Below, one piece after another: positions 35,877-43,849 of a stretch of DNA of 64,000 nt. This DNA is from Alcaligenes faecalis (GTDB lineage Bacteria; Pseudomonadota; Gammaproteobacteria; Burkholderiales; Burkholderiaceae_B). The notes under the pieces were generated by a model. The model worked only from the letters and a program-made list of their open reading frames with translations, was not told where the DNA came from and did not search any database. The position numbers and the translations under genes were made by a program. The DNA lies in NCBI RefSeq assembly GCF_041521385.1, contig NZ_CP168006.1:3218184-3282183 (forward strand), written 5' to 3'. Numbering within the stretch: the first letter of the stretch is position 1; the number at the start of each line of letters is the position of its first letter.

Positions 35877-35952
35877 TGGCTCCCCGACCAGGGCTCGAAC
35901 CTGGGACCTGCGGATTAACAGTCCGTCGCTCTACCGACTGAGCTATCGGGGA
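35877..35952 (-). tRNA. tRNA-Asn (anticodon GTT), copy 2
   Basis: The same 76 bases as the copy at 33854-33929, on the same strand. The AT-rich sequence just upstream of each copy is similar but not identical, so both probably have their own promoter. The gap that follows (35953-36291) shows no gene; it contains a small GACCCTG-TCGG-CAGGGTC hairpin near 36155. Confidence 0.97.
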
Positions 35953-36291
35953 CCAGAGAAAAAGAATATAGCATGTATTTTGCAAAGTGTGCAAATTTTC
36001 ATGGGAGAGACTTAAAAGTTCTTGGGTTTTTGAGCTGCATTCAGGAGTGAGTAGCCTAAGTCCTTGTCTTTATTGAGTGAGTCCGTTTCACACCCGTTCA
36101 ACTGTGGCGCATGGTTATGGGGAGGGCGACGTACTATATTGCGCCATTGCCGACCCTGTCGGCAGGGTCAGCATGGCCGACGTCGAAGGCAAAGAGTAGA
36201 ATCGATAGCTTATTGTCCTTACTGACTCTTTTTTCGCCTGGGCCAGCAGCCAATGCGCTGACAATGTTGCCCTGCAAAGTGATCAATCCCC

Positions 36292-37212
36292 ATGCAAGCT
36301 AGTCAAAGCCCCGGTGCGCAACGCAGTTCCTTTTTAATTGGGCTGGCGCTGTCGGGGGGCGGCTCTATTCTTTTCTCGGCCAAGGCGGTCGTTGCCAAGC
36401 TGACCTACCAATACGATGTCAACGCCTTGACTGTTATTGGTTTCCGAATGCTTTTGTCGCTGCCTTTCTTTTTGGCCATCGCGCTATGGCAGGTAAAGAA
36501 GGTACGTCAGGGCAAGTTGGCGGCGCTGACCGGACGTCAGAAGCTGGAGCTGGTGGTATTGGGTTTTCTGGGCTATTACCTGGCCAGTTTGCTGGACTTC
36601 ATTGGTCTTGAATATATTTCGGCAGGACTGGAACGCTTGATTCTGTTTTTGTCCCCCACTTTTGTGCTGATGTTCTCCGCCGTTTTTCTGAAACGACGGA
36701 TTTTGCCTAAGCAATGGCTGGCTCTGGCGCTGGCTTATCTGGGGGTAGGGCTGGTTTTTATACAAGACTTGAGCCTGACGGGGGATGATGTATTGCTGGG
36801 CGCGCTTTGTGTGCTGGGCTCGGCCATTTCCTATGCCATTTACTTGATTGGCTCCGGCGAGTTGCTCAAAGCGATTGGCTCTACACGGCTGGTAGCCTAT
36901 GCCATGTCTTTCTCGGCGGTCTATACCCTGATCCATTTTTTTGCCGTGCTTGGCTGGCAGGGTTTGGTACAGCCCGCCCCTGTTTATGGTCTGTCCATGA
37001 TCCACGCGGTTTGTAATACGGTCTTGCCCACCTTCATGACGATGTGGGCCGTGGAGCGTATTGGCGCACCCATGAGTGCGCAAATGGGATTGATTGGCCC
37101 GGTCTCGGTCTTGTTTCTGGCGAACTGGTTTCTGGGGGAACCGATTACGCTCATGCAATTGCTGGGGACGGCCTTTGTACTTAGCGGCGCGATGGTCTTG
37201 AGCCGCCGCTAA
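36292..37212 (+). CDS. DMT superfamily (EamA) transporter
   Basis: A 306-residue inner-membrane protein with ten hydrophobic segments arranged as two EamA repeats (about residues 12-145 and 160-300). The family exports amino acids, nucleotides or other metabolites; substrate is unknown. The ATG at 36292 lacks a clear ribosome site. It is alone on the plus strand and converges with the patatin gene. Confidence 0.84.
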   Translation: MQASQSPGAQRSSFLIGLALSGGGSILFSAKAVVAKLTYQYDVNALTVIGFRMLLSLPFFLAIALWQVKKVRQGKLAALTGRQKLELVVLGFLGYYLASLLDFIGLEYISAGLERLILFLSPTFVLMFSAVFLKRRILPKQWLALALAYLGVGLVFIQDLSLTGDDVLLGALCVLGSAISYAIYLIGSGELLKAIGSTRLVAYAMSFSAVYTLIHFFAVLGWQGLVQPAPVYGLSMIHAVCNTVLPTFMTMWAVERIGAPMSAQMGLIGPVSVLFLANWFLGEPITLMQLLGTAFVLSGAMVLSRR

Positions 37213-37230
37213 GTCCGAGCACAGGCTGGC

Positions 37231-38454
37231 TTACTTGCCGTTGTTGGCCAGCCGTTTTTCGATTTCGTCGCGGTGTACGTCGTAGGTGGTAAAGCCGGCC
37301 AGGTTTTCAGGCATATTCAGCTTGTCCCGGTGGATCAGCGTCTGGCGAATATCATCCAGGCCACTGCGCCAGTGTTCACGCATGGTCATGCGGCCAAACT
37401 GATAATCCTTGTAATGTTGCTCGTAGGGCTGGTTGCGATAAATCAGGTGCACCACGTTGTAGCGTTTGTTGCTGGCCAGCTCTTCGGCCAGACGGCAAGG
37501 CAGCAGGTCTTTGCGTTGATCTTCGGGGATCAGGGCAAGCAGCTCCGACAAGATATGGCGCATGTACTGCGAATGGCGCATGTCTTCGGTCACCATACGT
37601 GTACGGCTGGAGTAGCGGATCTCGTTCAGACGGTCACTGACTTCGCCCATATTATTGGGCACCGGGCCACGCGCACTCCACAAGTCCACTTGAAACACCA
37701 GGGTGTCCCGGCGAGGGGACTGATCCAGCACATAAGACAGCGGCGTGTTGGACACCAGGCCACCGTCCCAGTAATACTGACCATCAATTTCCACAGGGGC
37801 GAACGCTGGGGGCAGGGCGCCCGAGGCCATGAAGTGTTCGGCCCGTAATGTGGTGCGATGGTTGTCAAAGTACACAAAGTTGCCCGTGCCCACGTTGACC
37901 GCGCCTACCGAGATGCGCTGGCGTTTGTCGTTAATGCGATCAAAGTCGCACAAACGCTCCAGCGTGTCTTTCAGCGCGCTGGTGTCGTAATAGCTGGCCC
38001 CTTCGGGAACGCCCGGTGTGGCTTGCATGGGTGGGGGGAAGCGGGGGCGGAAAAAGCCGCGCTGCCCCAAGACCAGGGCGTTGCTGGCATTGAAGGCGCT
38101 GATGGCCTCGCGCATGACATCGTTAATGCCAAAGAGGGCGCGCTCCAGGCAGGCCGGGCCTGACCAACCAAAGTAGGGTTCGCAAATGGTGTTCCAGAAT
38201 TCCCGCAGGCGTTCTACCTGTCGTTCGGGGGGATTGCCTGCAATAATCGCGGTGTTCAAGGCTCCAATAGAGATGCCGGACAAGCAATCAGGCTCGATAC
38301 CTGCTTCCAGCAAACCTTCATACACGCCGGCTTGGTAGGCCCCCAACGCCCCACCGCCTTGCAGTACCAGGGCTACGGTTTCGTAGGGTGGCAAATAAGA
38401 GGGGCGGGCAAAAGCGGGAACATCTTGCGCTTGTGGCGTAGGAACAGTATTCAT
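37231..38454 (-). CDS. patatin-like phospholipase family protein
   Basis: A 407-residue protein. The catalytic nucleophile Ser62 is in SGISIGALN, the oxyanion loop is LQGGGALGAY (31-40), and the catalytic Asp is in YYWDGGLVSNTPL. A C-terminal region of about 130 residues (from RLNEIRYSSRTR onward) matches the DUF3734 tail common in this bacterial group. It hydrolyses acyl esters, possibly phospholipids or polyhydroxybutyrate-associated lipids. No signal peptide is seen, so it is probably cytoplasmic. Confidence 0.88.
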   Translation of the reverse strand: MNTVPTPQAQDVPAFARPSYLPPYETVALVLQGGGALGAYQAGVYEGLLEAGIEPDCLSGISIGALNTAIIAGNPPERQVERLREFWNTICEPYFGWSGPACLERALFGINDVMREAISAFNASNALVLGQRGFFRPRFPPPMQATPGVPEGASYYDTSALKDTLERLCDFDRINDKRQRISVGAVNVGTGNFVYFDNHRTTLRAEHFMASGALPPAFAPVEIDGQYYWDGGLVSNTPLSYVLDQSPRRDTLVFQVDLWSARGPVPNNMGEVSDRLNEIRYSSRTRMVTEDMRHSQYMRHILSELLALIPEDQRKDLLPCRLAEELASNKRYNVVHLIYRNQPYEQHYKDYQFGRMTMREHWRSGLDDIRQTLIHRDKLNMPENLAGFTTYDVHRDEIEKRLANNGK

Positions 38455-38576
38455 GGCATCACTCGGTTCAAGAGGTGGGCAGGAGAACAGGACTTATGAT
38501 CCCTTCTGTTTATGCTGCACTGCAGCAAGGATACCATTGCTGCGAGTCTTAACCCTTTCAAGAATGCAAACTTGCG

Positions 38577-39482
38577 TCAATTTTCCGATGTGCTTGAACC
38601 AGAGTCCGGGCTGTGCAGATGTTCCGCAAAGGCGCTTAACACCTGGCTGCGGTAGCGTTCCTTGTGCAGCACCAGCGACAAGCGGCGCTTTAAATCCAGA
38701 AAGGGGGTATTCAGGATGCGTAGTCGCTGATTGGCAACCGCATCCAGGGTGGCCGCTTGTGGCAGGCAGGCCAGACCCAGCCCGGCGATGACGGCCTGCT
38801 TGATCGCCTCCACCTGGCCCAGCTCCATTAGCACATGTCCACTGGGCAGCACATTCAGGGCTTGTTCAGTCAGCGCGCGGGAGGCCGAGCCACGTTCGCG
38901 CATGATCCAACTCATGCCCGCAAAGTCCTTTTTTTCCAACGTGGCTTGGGTGACCAGCGGATGATCGGGGGCGGCGCAGACCACCAGCGCATCGTCGCGC
39001 CAGATCCAGGTTTCCAGTTGCGGATGGTTGACCGGGCCTTCCACGCAAGCAATATCGCAACTGTGCTCCAGCAACTGGTTGATGATGTTGGCCGTGTTGT
39101 CCACCGACACATGCAGGGACACGCGCGGGTGCTGGCGTACAAACGGCCCCACCAAGTCCCCGATCAGGTAATTGCCAACCGTATTGCTGGCTCCGATACG
39201 GATTTCGCCACGTAGCTCGCGTTCGTCCTGCTGGCTTTGCATCTCCCGCAGACGCTCCAGAATTTCGCGCGCGTGCGGCAGTAATTGTTTGCCACGGCTG
39301 GTCAGCAGCATGCGCCCTGGCGTGCGTTCAAACAAGGGGCAATCCAGTTGCTTTTCCAGTTCGGCCAAAGCCATGCTGGCGGCAGGTTGGGACAAGTGAA
39401 TGTTGGCTGCACACGCGCGCACCGTGCCTAAAGTGGCAATACCGACAAACACTTCTAGTTGTCTGATGCTGATCGCATTCAT
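38577..39482 (-). CDS. LysR-family regulator, YeiE-like
   Basis: A 301-residue LTTR with ISIRQLEVFVGIATLGTVRA at the N-terminus and the usual effector domain (from about residue 90). It is divergent from the YeiH-like transporter gene, the same arrangement as E. coli yeiE-yeiH, and shares the YeiE/CbbR-like group's features. A palindrome lies 16 bases upstream of its start. YeiE in enterics responds to sulfite; that ligand is an inference here. Confidence 0.82.
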   Translation of the reverse strand: MNAISIRQLEVFVGIATLGTVRACAANIHLSQPAASMALAELEKQLDCPLFERTPGRMLLTSRGKQLLPHAREILERLREMQSQQDERELRGEIRIGASNTVGNYLIGDLVGPFVRQHPRVSLHVSVDNTANIINQLLEHSCDIACVEGPVNHPQLETWIWRDDALVVCAAPDHPLVTQATLEKKDFAGMSWIMRERGSASRALTEQALNVLPSGHVLMELGQVEAIKQAVIAGLGLACLPQAATLDAVANQRLRILNTPFLDLKRRLSLVLHKERYRSQVLSAFAEHLHSPDSGSSTSEN

Positions 39483-39497
39483 AATAAATAAAATTGA

Positions 39498-39512
39498 TAC
39501 TTACGATAAGTA
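39498..39512. promoter_or_regulatory. palindrome between yeiE-like and yeiH-like genes
   Basis: TACTTA-CGA-TAAGTA is a perfect 6-3-6 inverted repeat in an AT-rich intergenic gap, 15 bases before the LysR start and about 70 before the transporter start. It is a good candidate LysR operator for both genes. Confidence 0.5.
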
Positions 39513-39582
39513 ATAATGAATTTTTTAATACCGGGGGTCAACCTAAAATTACTTTTATTTATTACATACTTGGAATGACGAG

Positions 39583-40638
39583 ATGAGCAGTGTGACCGAC
39601 TTACCAGCCGCAAGCACCGCCCTGAAGGCGTCGGGCAAATCGGGTTTTTCTTTGAAGCCGTCGCGTTGGTGGGGGTTTTTATTGGCGGTGGCCGTGGGTG
39701 TTGCCGCCATGGGCCTGGGAAAATTGTGGCCGTTGATTGGTGGCCCTGTTTTTGCGATTGTCCTGGGGATGGTACTGCGTAACAGCATGGGTGTGGCTCC
39801 AGTGTTTCAGCCTGGTTTGCGCTTTTCGTCCAAAGTGCTGTTGCAGTGGTCGATTATTGGTCTGGGTTTTGGTTTGAGCCTGCCGCAAGTGATGCGCACC
39901 GGCATGGATTCACTGGCTGTAACCCTGGTGACGCTGACGGTGGCGTTCGTGACGGCATTGCTGCTGGGCCGGGCCTTGGGCATTCCTTCCAAGCTGCGCA
40001 CCCTGATCGGGGTAGGGACGGCGATTTGCGGTGGCTCGGCGATTGCGGCGGTCACGCCGATTCTCAAGCCCGAAGAGCATGAAACTGCACTGGCAATTTC
40101 CACCATTTTTATCTTCAATATTGTGGCGGTGCTGATTTTTCCCCTGGCCGGTCACATGATGAACATGTCGGACGCCGGTTTTGGGGTATGGGCGGGAACC
40201 GCCATCAACGATACGTCCTCGGTGGTGGCGGCCGGGTATAGCTACAGCCGTCAGGCTGGTGACCACGCCACTATCGTGAAATTGACGCGTGCCACCTTGA
40301 TTATTCCTATCTGCCTGATTCTGGCTGGCCTGGAAATGTGGCGTTCGCGTCAGGCGGGTCGGGATTTTGACCTGATGCGGGTGTTTCCTTGGTTCATTGT
40401 CTGGTTCATGGTGGCCTCGGCCATGCGTTCGCTGGGTTGGGTGCCGGTGGAGTGGTTGGAGCCGCTGCGGTTTCTGGCCGAGTTCCTGATGGTGCTGGCC
40501 CTGGCTGCGATTGGTTTGTGCTCGGACTTAAGGGTAATGGCTCGAGCTGGTGCGCGGCCTGCCTTGCTGGGGCTGGGAGTCTGGGTTGCGGTTGCTGTCA
40601 GCAGTTTGCTGGTACAACGCTGGCTAGGCGTTTGGTAA
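39583..40638 (+). CDS. yeiH: YeiH family putative sulfate/sulfite exporter
   Basis: A 351-residue protein with about ten membrane segments. GVGTAICGGSAIAAVTPILK and FGVWAGTAINDTSSVVAAGYSYS are the two conserved half-site motifs of the YeiH/PF03601 family. The family is annotated as sulfate exporters on limited evidence, with sulfite or sulfonates as alternatives. It is controlled presumably by the divergent YeiE-like LysR. The ATG at 39583 follows ATGACGAG. Confidence 0.87.
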   Translation: MSSVTDLPAASTALKASGKSGFSLKPSRWWGFLLAVAVGVAAMGLGKLWPLIGGPVFAIVLGMVLRNSMGVAPVFQPGLRFSSKVLLQWSIIGLGFGLSLPQVMRTGMDSLAVTLVTLTVAFVTALLLGRALGIPSKLRTLIGVGTAICGGSAIAAVTPILKPEEHETALAISTIFIFNIVAVLIFPLAGHMMNMSDAGFGVWAGTAINDTSSVVAAGYSYSRQAGDHATIVKLTRATLIIPICLILAGLEMWRSRQAGRDFDLMRVFPWFIVWFMVASAMRSLGWVPVEWLEPLRFLAEFLMVLALAAIGLCSDLRVMARAGARPALLGLGVWVAVAVSSLLVQRWLGVW

Positions 40639-40650
40639 GACGAGACAGTA

Positions 40651-40697
40651 AAAAGCCCCTGGCTGTGGAGCGACTCTCCTACAGCCAGGGGCTTTTC
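40651..40697. terminator. bidirectional terminator between yeiH and sirB2
   Basis: AAAAGCCCCTGGCTGT and ACAGCCAGGGGCTTTT form a perfect 16-base stem, with GGAG/CTCC pairing inside. T-rich tails exist on both strands, so it can serve both converging genes. Confidence 0.92.
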
Positions 40698-40716
40698 TAT
40701 GTACTGCTTAGTGCGT

Positions 40717-41097
40717 TTACACGAACCAGGAGGCTGGGCTGCGGTTCAGTGCCACACCCATGATATAGGCAAAGATGGCAATCGCGACCAGCGCGGCTAC
40801 GCCTCGGCTAAAGGGGGTTTTACCGCGTTTGATGGCATAGCTGCCTACCACGATATAAACCACCAGCAGCACAATTTTGGTGATGAGCCAGGGTTGGTTG
40901 GCCGCTGCGCCGAGCATGCCGGCCAGTGCCAGACCACAGACCAGCAAGACTGTATCGATCACATGCGGGGCAATGCGCACAAAGCGATTTTGCAGACAGG
41001 ATGAGCCGCTTACCGACCAGAAGGCTCGAATAATAAAAAACAAGATGCTCAGCCCGGCGGCTGTCATGTGCAAGTGTTTGATGGCCATGTAAGTCAT
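40717..41097 (-). CDS. SirB2 family membrane protein
   Basis: A 126-residue protein with four membrane segments. IKHLHMTAAGLSILFFIIRA at the N-terminus, PHVIDTVLLVCGLAL and KIVLLVVYIVVGSYAIKRG match the SirB2/PF04247 family. Its biochemical role is unknown. The ATG at 41097 follows AGAAGGAAG. Confidence 0.85.
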   Translation of the reverse strand: MTYMAIKHLHMTAAGLSILFFIIRAFWSVSGSSCLQNRFVRIAPHVIDTVLLVCGLALAGMLGAAANQPWLITKIVLLVVYIVVGSYAIKRGKTPFSRGVAALVAIAIFAYIMGVALNRSPASWFV

Positions 41098-41215
41098 GCC
41101 TGTTACTTCCTTCTGAAGTTCGGGTTGCAGAAAAAGGCAGTATACGCAGGCTGGGGCTTAAACGTGTTTTTGTGTCGGTGCTTGTTCCTGTTCAGGCGTA
41201 AAAGACCCGACGTAT

Positions 41216-42082
41216 TCAGAGTTGATTGACGGGCATTTTCAGATAGACCTGACCATTGCTTTCTGGTTCGGGAAAGTGGCCTGCCCGGATATTGACCTGG
41301 ATGGAAGGCAGAATCAGGCGCGGCATGCTCAGGGTTTGATCGCGTGCTGTGCGGCGCTGGCAAAATTGTTCCTGGCTGATGCCGTCGTGTACATGGATGT
41401 TGCTGTCTTTTTGTTCTTGAACGGTGCACTGGAACTGAGGTTCTCGTCCTTCAGGCGGATAGTCGTGGCACATGAACAAGACGGTGTCTGCGGGCAAGGC
41501 CAGCAGGCGCTGGATGGATTCATACAGTTGGCTGGCGCTGCCACCCGGAAAGTCGCAACGGGCTGTGCCGACATCGGGCAAGAACAAGGTGTCGCCTACA
41601 AAAACGCCCAGCCCTTGCACGTGATAGGCCATATCGGCCGGCGTGTGGCCGGGCACGTGCAGGGCTTGCACCTGAATGGCACCGATCTGGAAATGCTCCT
41701 GATCCTTGAACAGCGCATCAAAAGGCGTGCCGTTGGCCTGAATTTCGGCCTCTATATTAAAGATGCGGCTGAACGTGGATTGCACGTGCTTGATGTGTTC
41801 ACCAATGGCGATTTTGCCGCCCACTTGTTCTTGCAACCAGACCGCAGCGGACAGATGGTCGGCATGGGCGTGAGTTTCCAGAATCCATTGCACGTCCAGT
41901 TGATGCTGGCGCACAAAGTCCACGACCTTTTGAGCCGAGACAGTGCTGCTGCGGCCAGAGGCGGCGTCATAGTCCAGCACCGAGTCGATGATGGCGCATT
42001 CGCGTTGGCCTGAGGCATAGACCACGTAGGTGAACGTGGAGGTGTCAGTGTGAAAGAAGCTGGCGACCTGGGCTTGGAACAT
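41216..42082 (-). CDS. blh: MBL-fold metallo-hydrolase, persulfide dioxygenase-like (Blh)
   Basis: A 288-residue metallo-beta-lactamase-fold protein. The THAHADHL motif, HVPGHTPADM, GDTLFLPDVGTARCDFPGG and CHDYPPEGRE match ETHE1/Blh persulfide dioxygenases, which oxidise glutathione persulfide to sulfite using one iron. It is divergent from a BigR-type ArsR regulator, the arrangement of the bigR-blh systems. The ATG at 42082 follows AGAGG; an upstream start at 42181 would run into the regulator's promoter and is rejected. Confidence 0.9.
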   Translation of the reverse strand: MFQAQVASFFHTDTSTFTYVVYASGQRECAIIDSVLDYDAASGRSSTVSAQKVVDFVRQHQLDVQWILETHAHADHLSAAVWLQEQVGGKIAIGEHIKHVQSTFSRIFNIEAEIQANGTPFDALFKDQEHFQIGAIQVQALHVPGHTPADMAYHVQGLGVFVGDTLFLPDVGTARCDFPGGSASQLYESIQRLLALPADTVLFMCHDYPPEGREPQFQCTVQEQKDSNIHVHDGISQEQFCQRRTARDQTLSMPRLILPSIQVNIRAGHFPEPESNGQVYLKMPVNQL

Positions 42083-42117
42083 ATCAGACCTCTTGTTGCT
42101 TATAAAATATGAAAAGA

Positions 42118-42129
42118 TATTATATAATA
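42118..42129. promoter_or_regulatory. BigR-type operator candidate
   Basis: TATTATATAATA is a perfect 12-base palindrome within a longer AT-only stretch (about 42100-42140) between the blh-like gene and the ArsR gene. BigR is known to bind AT-rich palindromes overlapping its own promoter. Confidence 0.5.
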
Positions 42130-42156
42130 ATATATATTGTATTTTTGTAGAACGAC

Positions 42157-42483
42157 ATGGATCAAACAGAAACGGAAGCACTACGACAAGTAGCAGGCCG
42201 AGCCAGCAGCTTGCTGGGCAGCCTAGCCAACCCCGACCGCCTGATGATTCTCTGCACTTTGGTGCAGGGTGAATGCAATGTGGGAGAGTTGGCGCAGCGC
42301 AGCGGCATTGCTCAGCCTACTTTATCGCAGCAATTAACGGTTTTGCGGCGTGAAGAGCTGATTGCCAGCCGCAAAGAAGGCAAATACGTCTATTACCGCC
42401 TGGAAAACCCGGCGGTGCTGGCCGTTATGCAGACTTTATATGGAATCTTTTGCGCCCCAGGAGGCACTGATGATCACAATTGA
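42157..42483 (+). CDS. bigR: ArsR/SmtB-family persulfide-responsive repressor (BigR/SqrR-like)
   Basis: A 108-residue winged-helix protein. The recognition segment is GIAQPTLSQQLTVLRREELI, and the wing is KEGKYVYYRL. Cys40 (GECNVGEL) and Cys99 (GIFCAPG) stand at the positions of the two thiols that form a tri- or tetrasulfide bridge in BigR/SqrR. Metal-site ligands of ArsR or SmtB are absent. It should repress its own operon and blh until sulfide or persulfide appears. The next gene starts 14 bases before its stop. Confidence 0.88.
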   Translation: MDQTETEALRQVAGRASSLLGSLANPDRLMILCTLVQGECNVGELAQRSGIAQPTLSQQLTVLRREELIASRKEGKYVYYRLENPAVLAVMQTLYGIFCAPGGTDDHN

Positions 42484-42901
42484 CTGGGCTTCGTTTACAC
42501 CGTGGAGCGCCTTGTTGGGAGGCGCTTTGGTGGGTTTGGCAGCATCTATTCTGGTGCTGTTCAATGGCCGGGTGTTTGGTATATCCGGCTTGCTGTCGGG
42601 CACCTGGAGCGGGGAGTCGGGGGACAAGGGCTGGCGCTGGATGGCTTTGTTGGGTTTGGCGGCGGCACCCTGGCTGTATCGCATGGTCGGGGAAAGCGTA
42701 CCAGCCGTACAGCCGCAGCCCTGGATGTGGGTGGTCGTGGCCGGTTTGCTGGTGGGTTTTGGTACCCGTCTGGGTTCAGGTTGCACCAGCGGGCATGGTG
42801 TGTGCGGTTTGTCGCGCCTGTCGCCTCGTTCTTTGGTGGCGACGCTCGCTTTCATGGCCAGCGGTTTTTTGACCGTGTTTGTGCTGCGCCATTTGTTCTA
42901 A
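42470..42901 (+). CDS. YeeE/YedE family membrane protein (PmpA-like)
   Basis: A 143-residue protein with four membrane segments. GRVFGISGLLSG and FGTRLGSGCTSGHGVCGLSR are the two conserved motifs of the YeeE/YedE (sulfur transport, PF04143) fold, with a Cys in the second that in the thiosulfate carrier YeeE takes part in substrate passage. The ATG at 42470 follows CCAGGAGGC and overlaps bigR. It forms a pair with the next gene. Confidence 0.85.
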   Translation: MITIDWASFTPWSALLGGALVGLAASILVLFNGRVFGISGLLSGTWSGESGDKGWRWMALLGLAAAPWLYRMVGESVPAVQPQPWMWVVVAGLLVGFGTRLGSGCTSGHGVCGLSRLSPRSLVATLAFMASGFLTVFVLRHLF

Positions 42902-42910
42902 GGAGTCCGC

Positions 42911-43321
42911 ATGCAGTATTTCATCGCTTTAATTTCCGGCCTGATTTTTGGCTTGGGCTTGTTGATTTCCGGCTTGGCCAATCCTGGCAAGGTGCTGGCG
43001 TTTCTGGATCTGGCCGGGGCCTGGGACCCGTCCTTGGCTTTGGTAATGGTGGCGGCCATTGCGGTGGCGATTGTGCCCTTCACCCTGGCGCGTCGTCGCC
43101 CTTGTGCTTTTGTGACTGGCCAGCCCATGAATCTGCCTAAGCAACGTCAAATAGACCGTCCTTTGATATTGGGGGCTTTGATTTTTGGTGCAGGCTGGGG
43201 CGTGGCCGGCTTTTGCCCTGGGCCGGCCATTGTGCTGGCCGCCTCGGGCGCACCTTTGGCCGTGCTGTTTCTGGTCGCGATGCTGGTCGGAATGTGGGCG
43301 GCAGGGCGGGTGCGTGGCTAA
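42911..43321 (+). CDS. DUF6691/YeeE-YedE family membrane protein (PmpB-like)
   Basis: A 136-residue protein with four membrane segments, the second half of a split YeeE/YedE-type channel. LIFGLGLLISGLANPGKVLAFLD and FGAGWGVAGFCPGPAIVLAA are its conserved motifs; the Cys in GFCPGP mirrors the Cys of its partner. The pair occurs behind bigR in many proteobacteria and probably moves a small sulfur species across the inner membrane. It starts nine bases after its partner's stop. Confidence 0.85.
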   Translation: MQYFIALISGLIFGLGLLISGLANPGKVLAFLDLAGAWDPSLALVMVAAIAVAIVPFTLARRRPCAFVTGQPMNLPKQRQIDRPLILGALIFGAGWGVAGFCPGPAIVLAASGAPLAVLFLVAMLVGMWAAGRVRG

Positions 43322-43339
43322 GCACCACGCCATAGGGCC

Positions 43340-43771
43340 TTAGCCCAGATGAGTACTGGGAGCCGGGACTTGATCCGGCTCCATATTCACCAAACCTTGC
43401 AAGATGCCGCAATGCTCCAGGCCACCAGCCTGTCCGCAGCGATGGCGCAATTCAATCAGTTGTTTTTGCAGGTGTTCCAGTTCCGCAATGCGCACGGCTA
43501 CATGCTCGATGTGCTCATCCAGCAAATCGTTGACCGGGGCGCAGTCTTGCGCCGGGCCGTCCATAAATGCCAACAGGCCGCGAATTTCCTCGTGTGTCAT
43601 ATCCAGGCTGCGGCAGTTGCGAATAAAACGTAGCCGTTCCAGGTGAATAGTGCGATAGAGGCGGTAGTTGCCCTCGCTGCGTTCCGGTTCGGGCAGCAGC
43701 CCGACCTTCTCGTAATAGCGGATGGTTTCCGTGTTGCAGTGGCTTTTTTCAGCCAGCTCGCCAATTTTCAT
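43340..43771 (-). CDS. MerR-family metal-responsive regulator (CadR/PbrR-like)
   Basis: A 143-residue regulator. MKIGELAEKSHCNTETIRYY is the MerR helix-turn-helix, followed by the wing and a dimer helix. Cys77 (DCAPV), Cys112 (RCGQ) and Cys121 (EHCGI) match the metal-binding cysteines of CadR/PbrR, which respond to Cd, Pb or Zn. It is divergent from a P-type ATPase gene whose promoter has a long spacer, the typical MerR target. The C-terminus extends about 20 residues beyond the last Cys. Confidence 0.9.
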   Translation of the reverse strand: MKIGELAEKSHCNTETIRYYEKVGLLPEPERSEGNYRLYRTIHLERLRFIRNCRSLDMTHEEIRGLLAFMDGPAQDCAPVNDLLDEHIEHVAVRIAELEHLQKQLIELRHRCGQAGGLEHCGILQGLVNMEPDQVPAPSTHLG

Positions 43772-43790
43772 TGCGTTGCCTCCAATAGGC

Positions 43791-43822
43791 TTGACCTTGT
43801 AGTTACTTTAGGCTTTCTACTG
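43791..43822 (+). promoter_or_regulatory. MerR-type promoter of the metal ATPase
   Basis: TTGACC (43791-43796) is a clear -35 box. The candidate -10 (TTCTAC or CTACTG, 43815-43822) lies 18-20 bases further on, longer than usual as expected for MerR control. An imperfect dyad CCTTGTAG-TTA-CTTTAGG lies in the spacer. Confidence 0.5.
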
Positions 43823-43849
43823 GTCCCATGCAAGCAGCGAGGAATTGCT

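Noticed and set aside
33854..35952. Repeated tRNA-Asn as att sites of an integrated element
   Set aside because: Both copies are complete tRNA genes with their own terminators, and there is no integrase or phage gene between them, only an ordinary porin.
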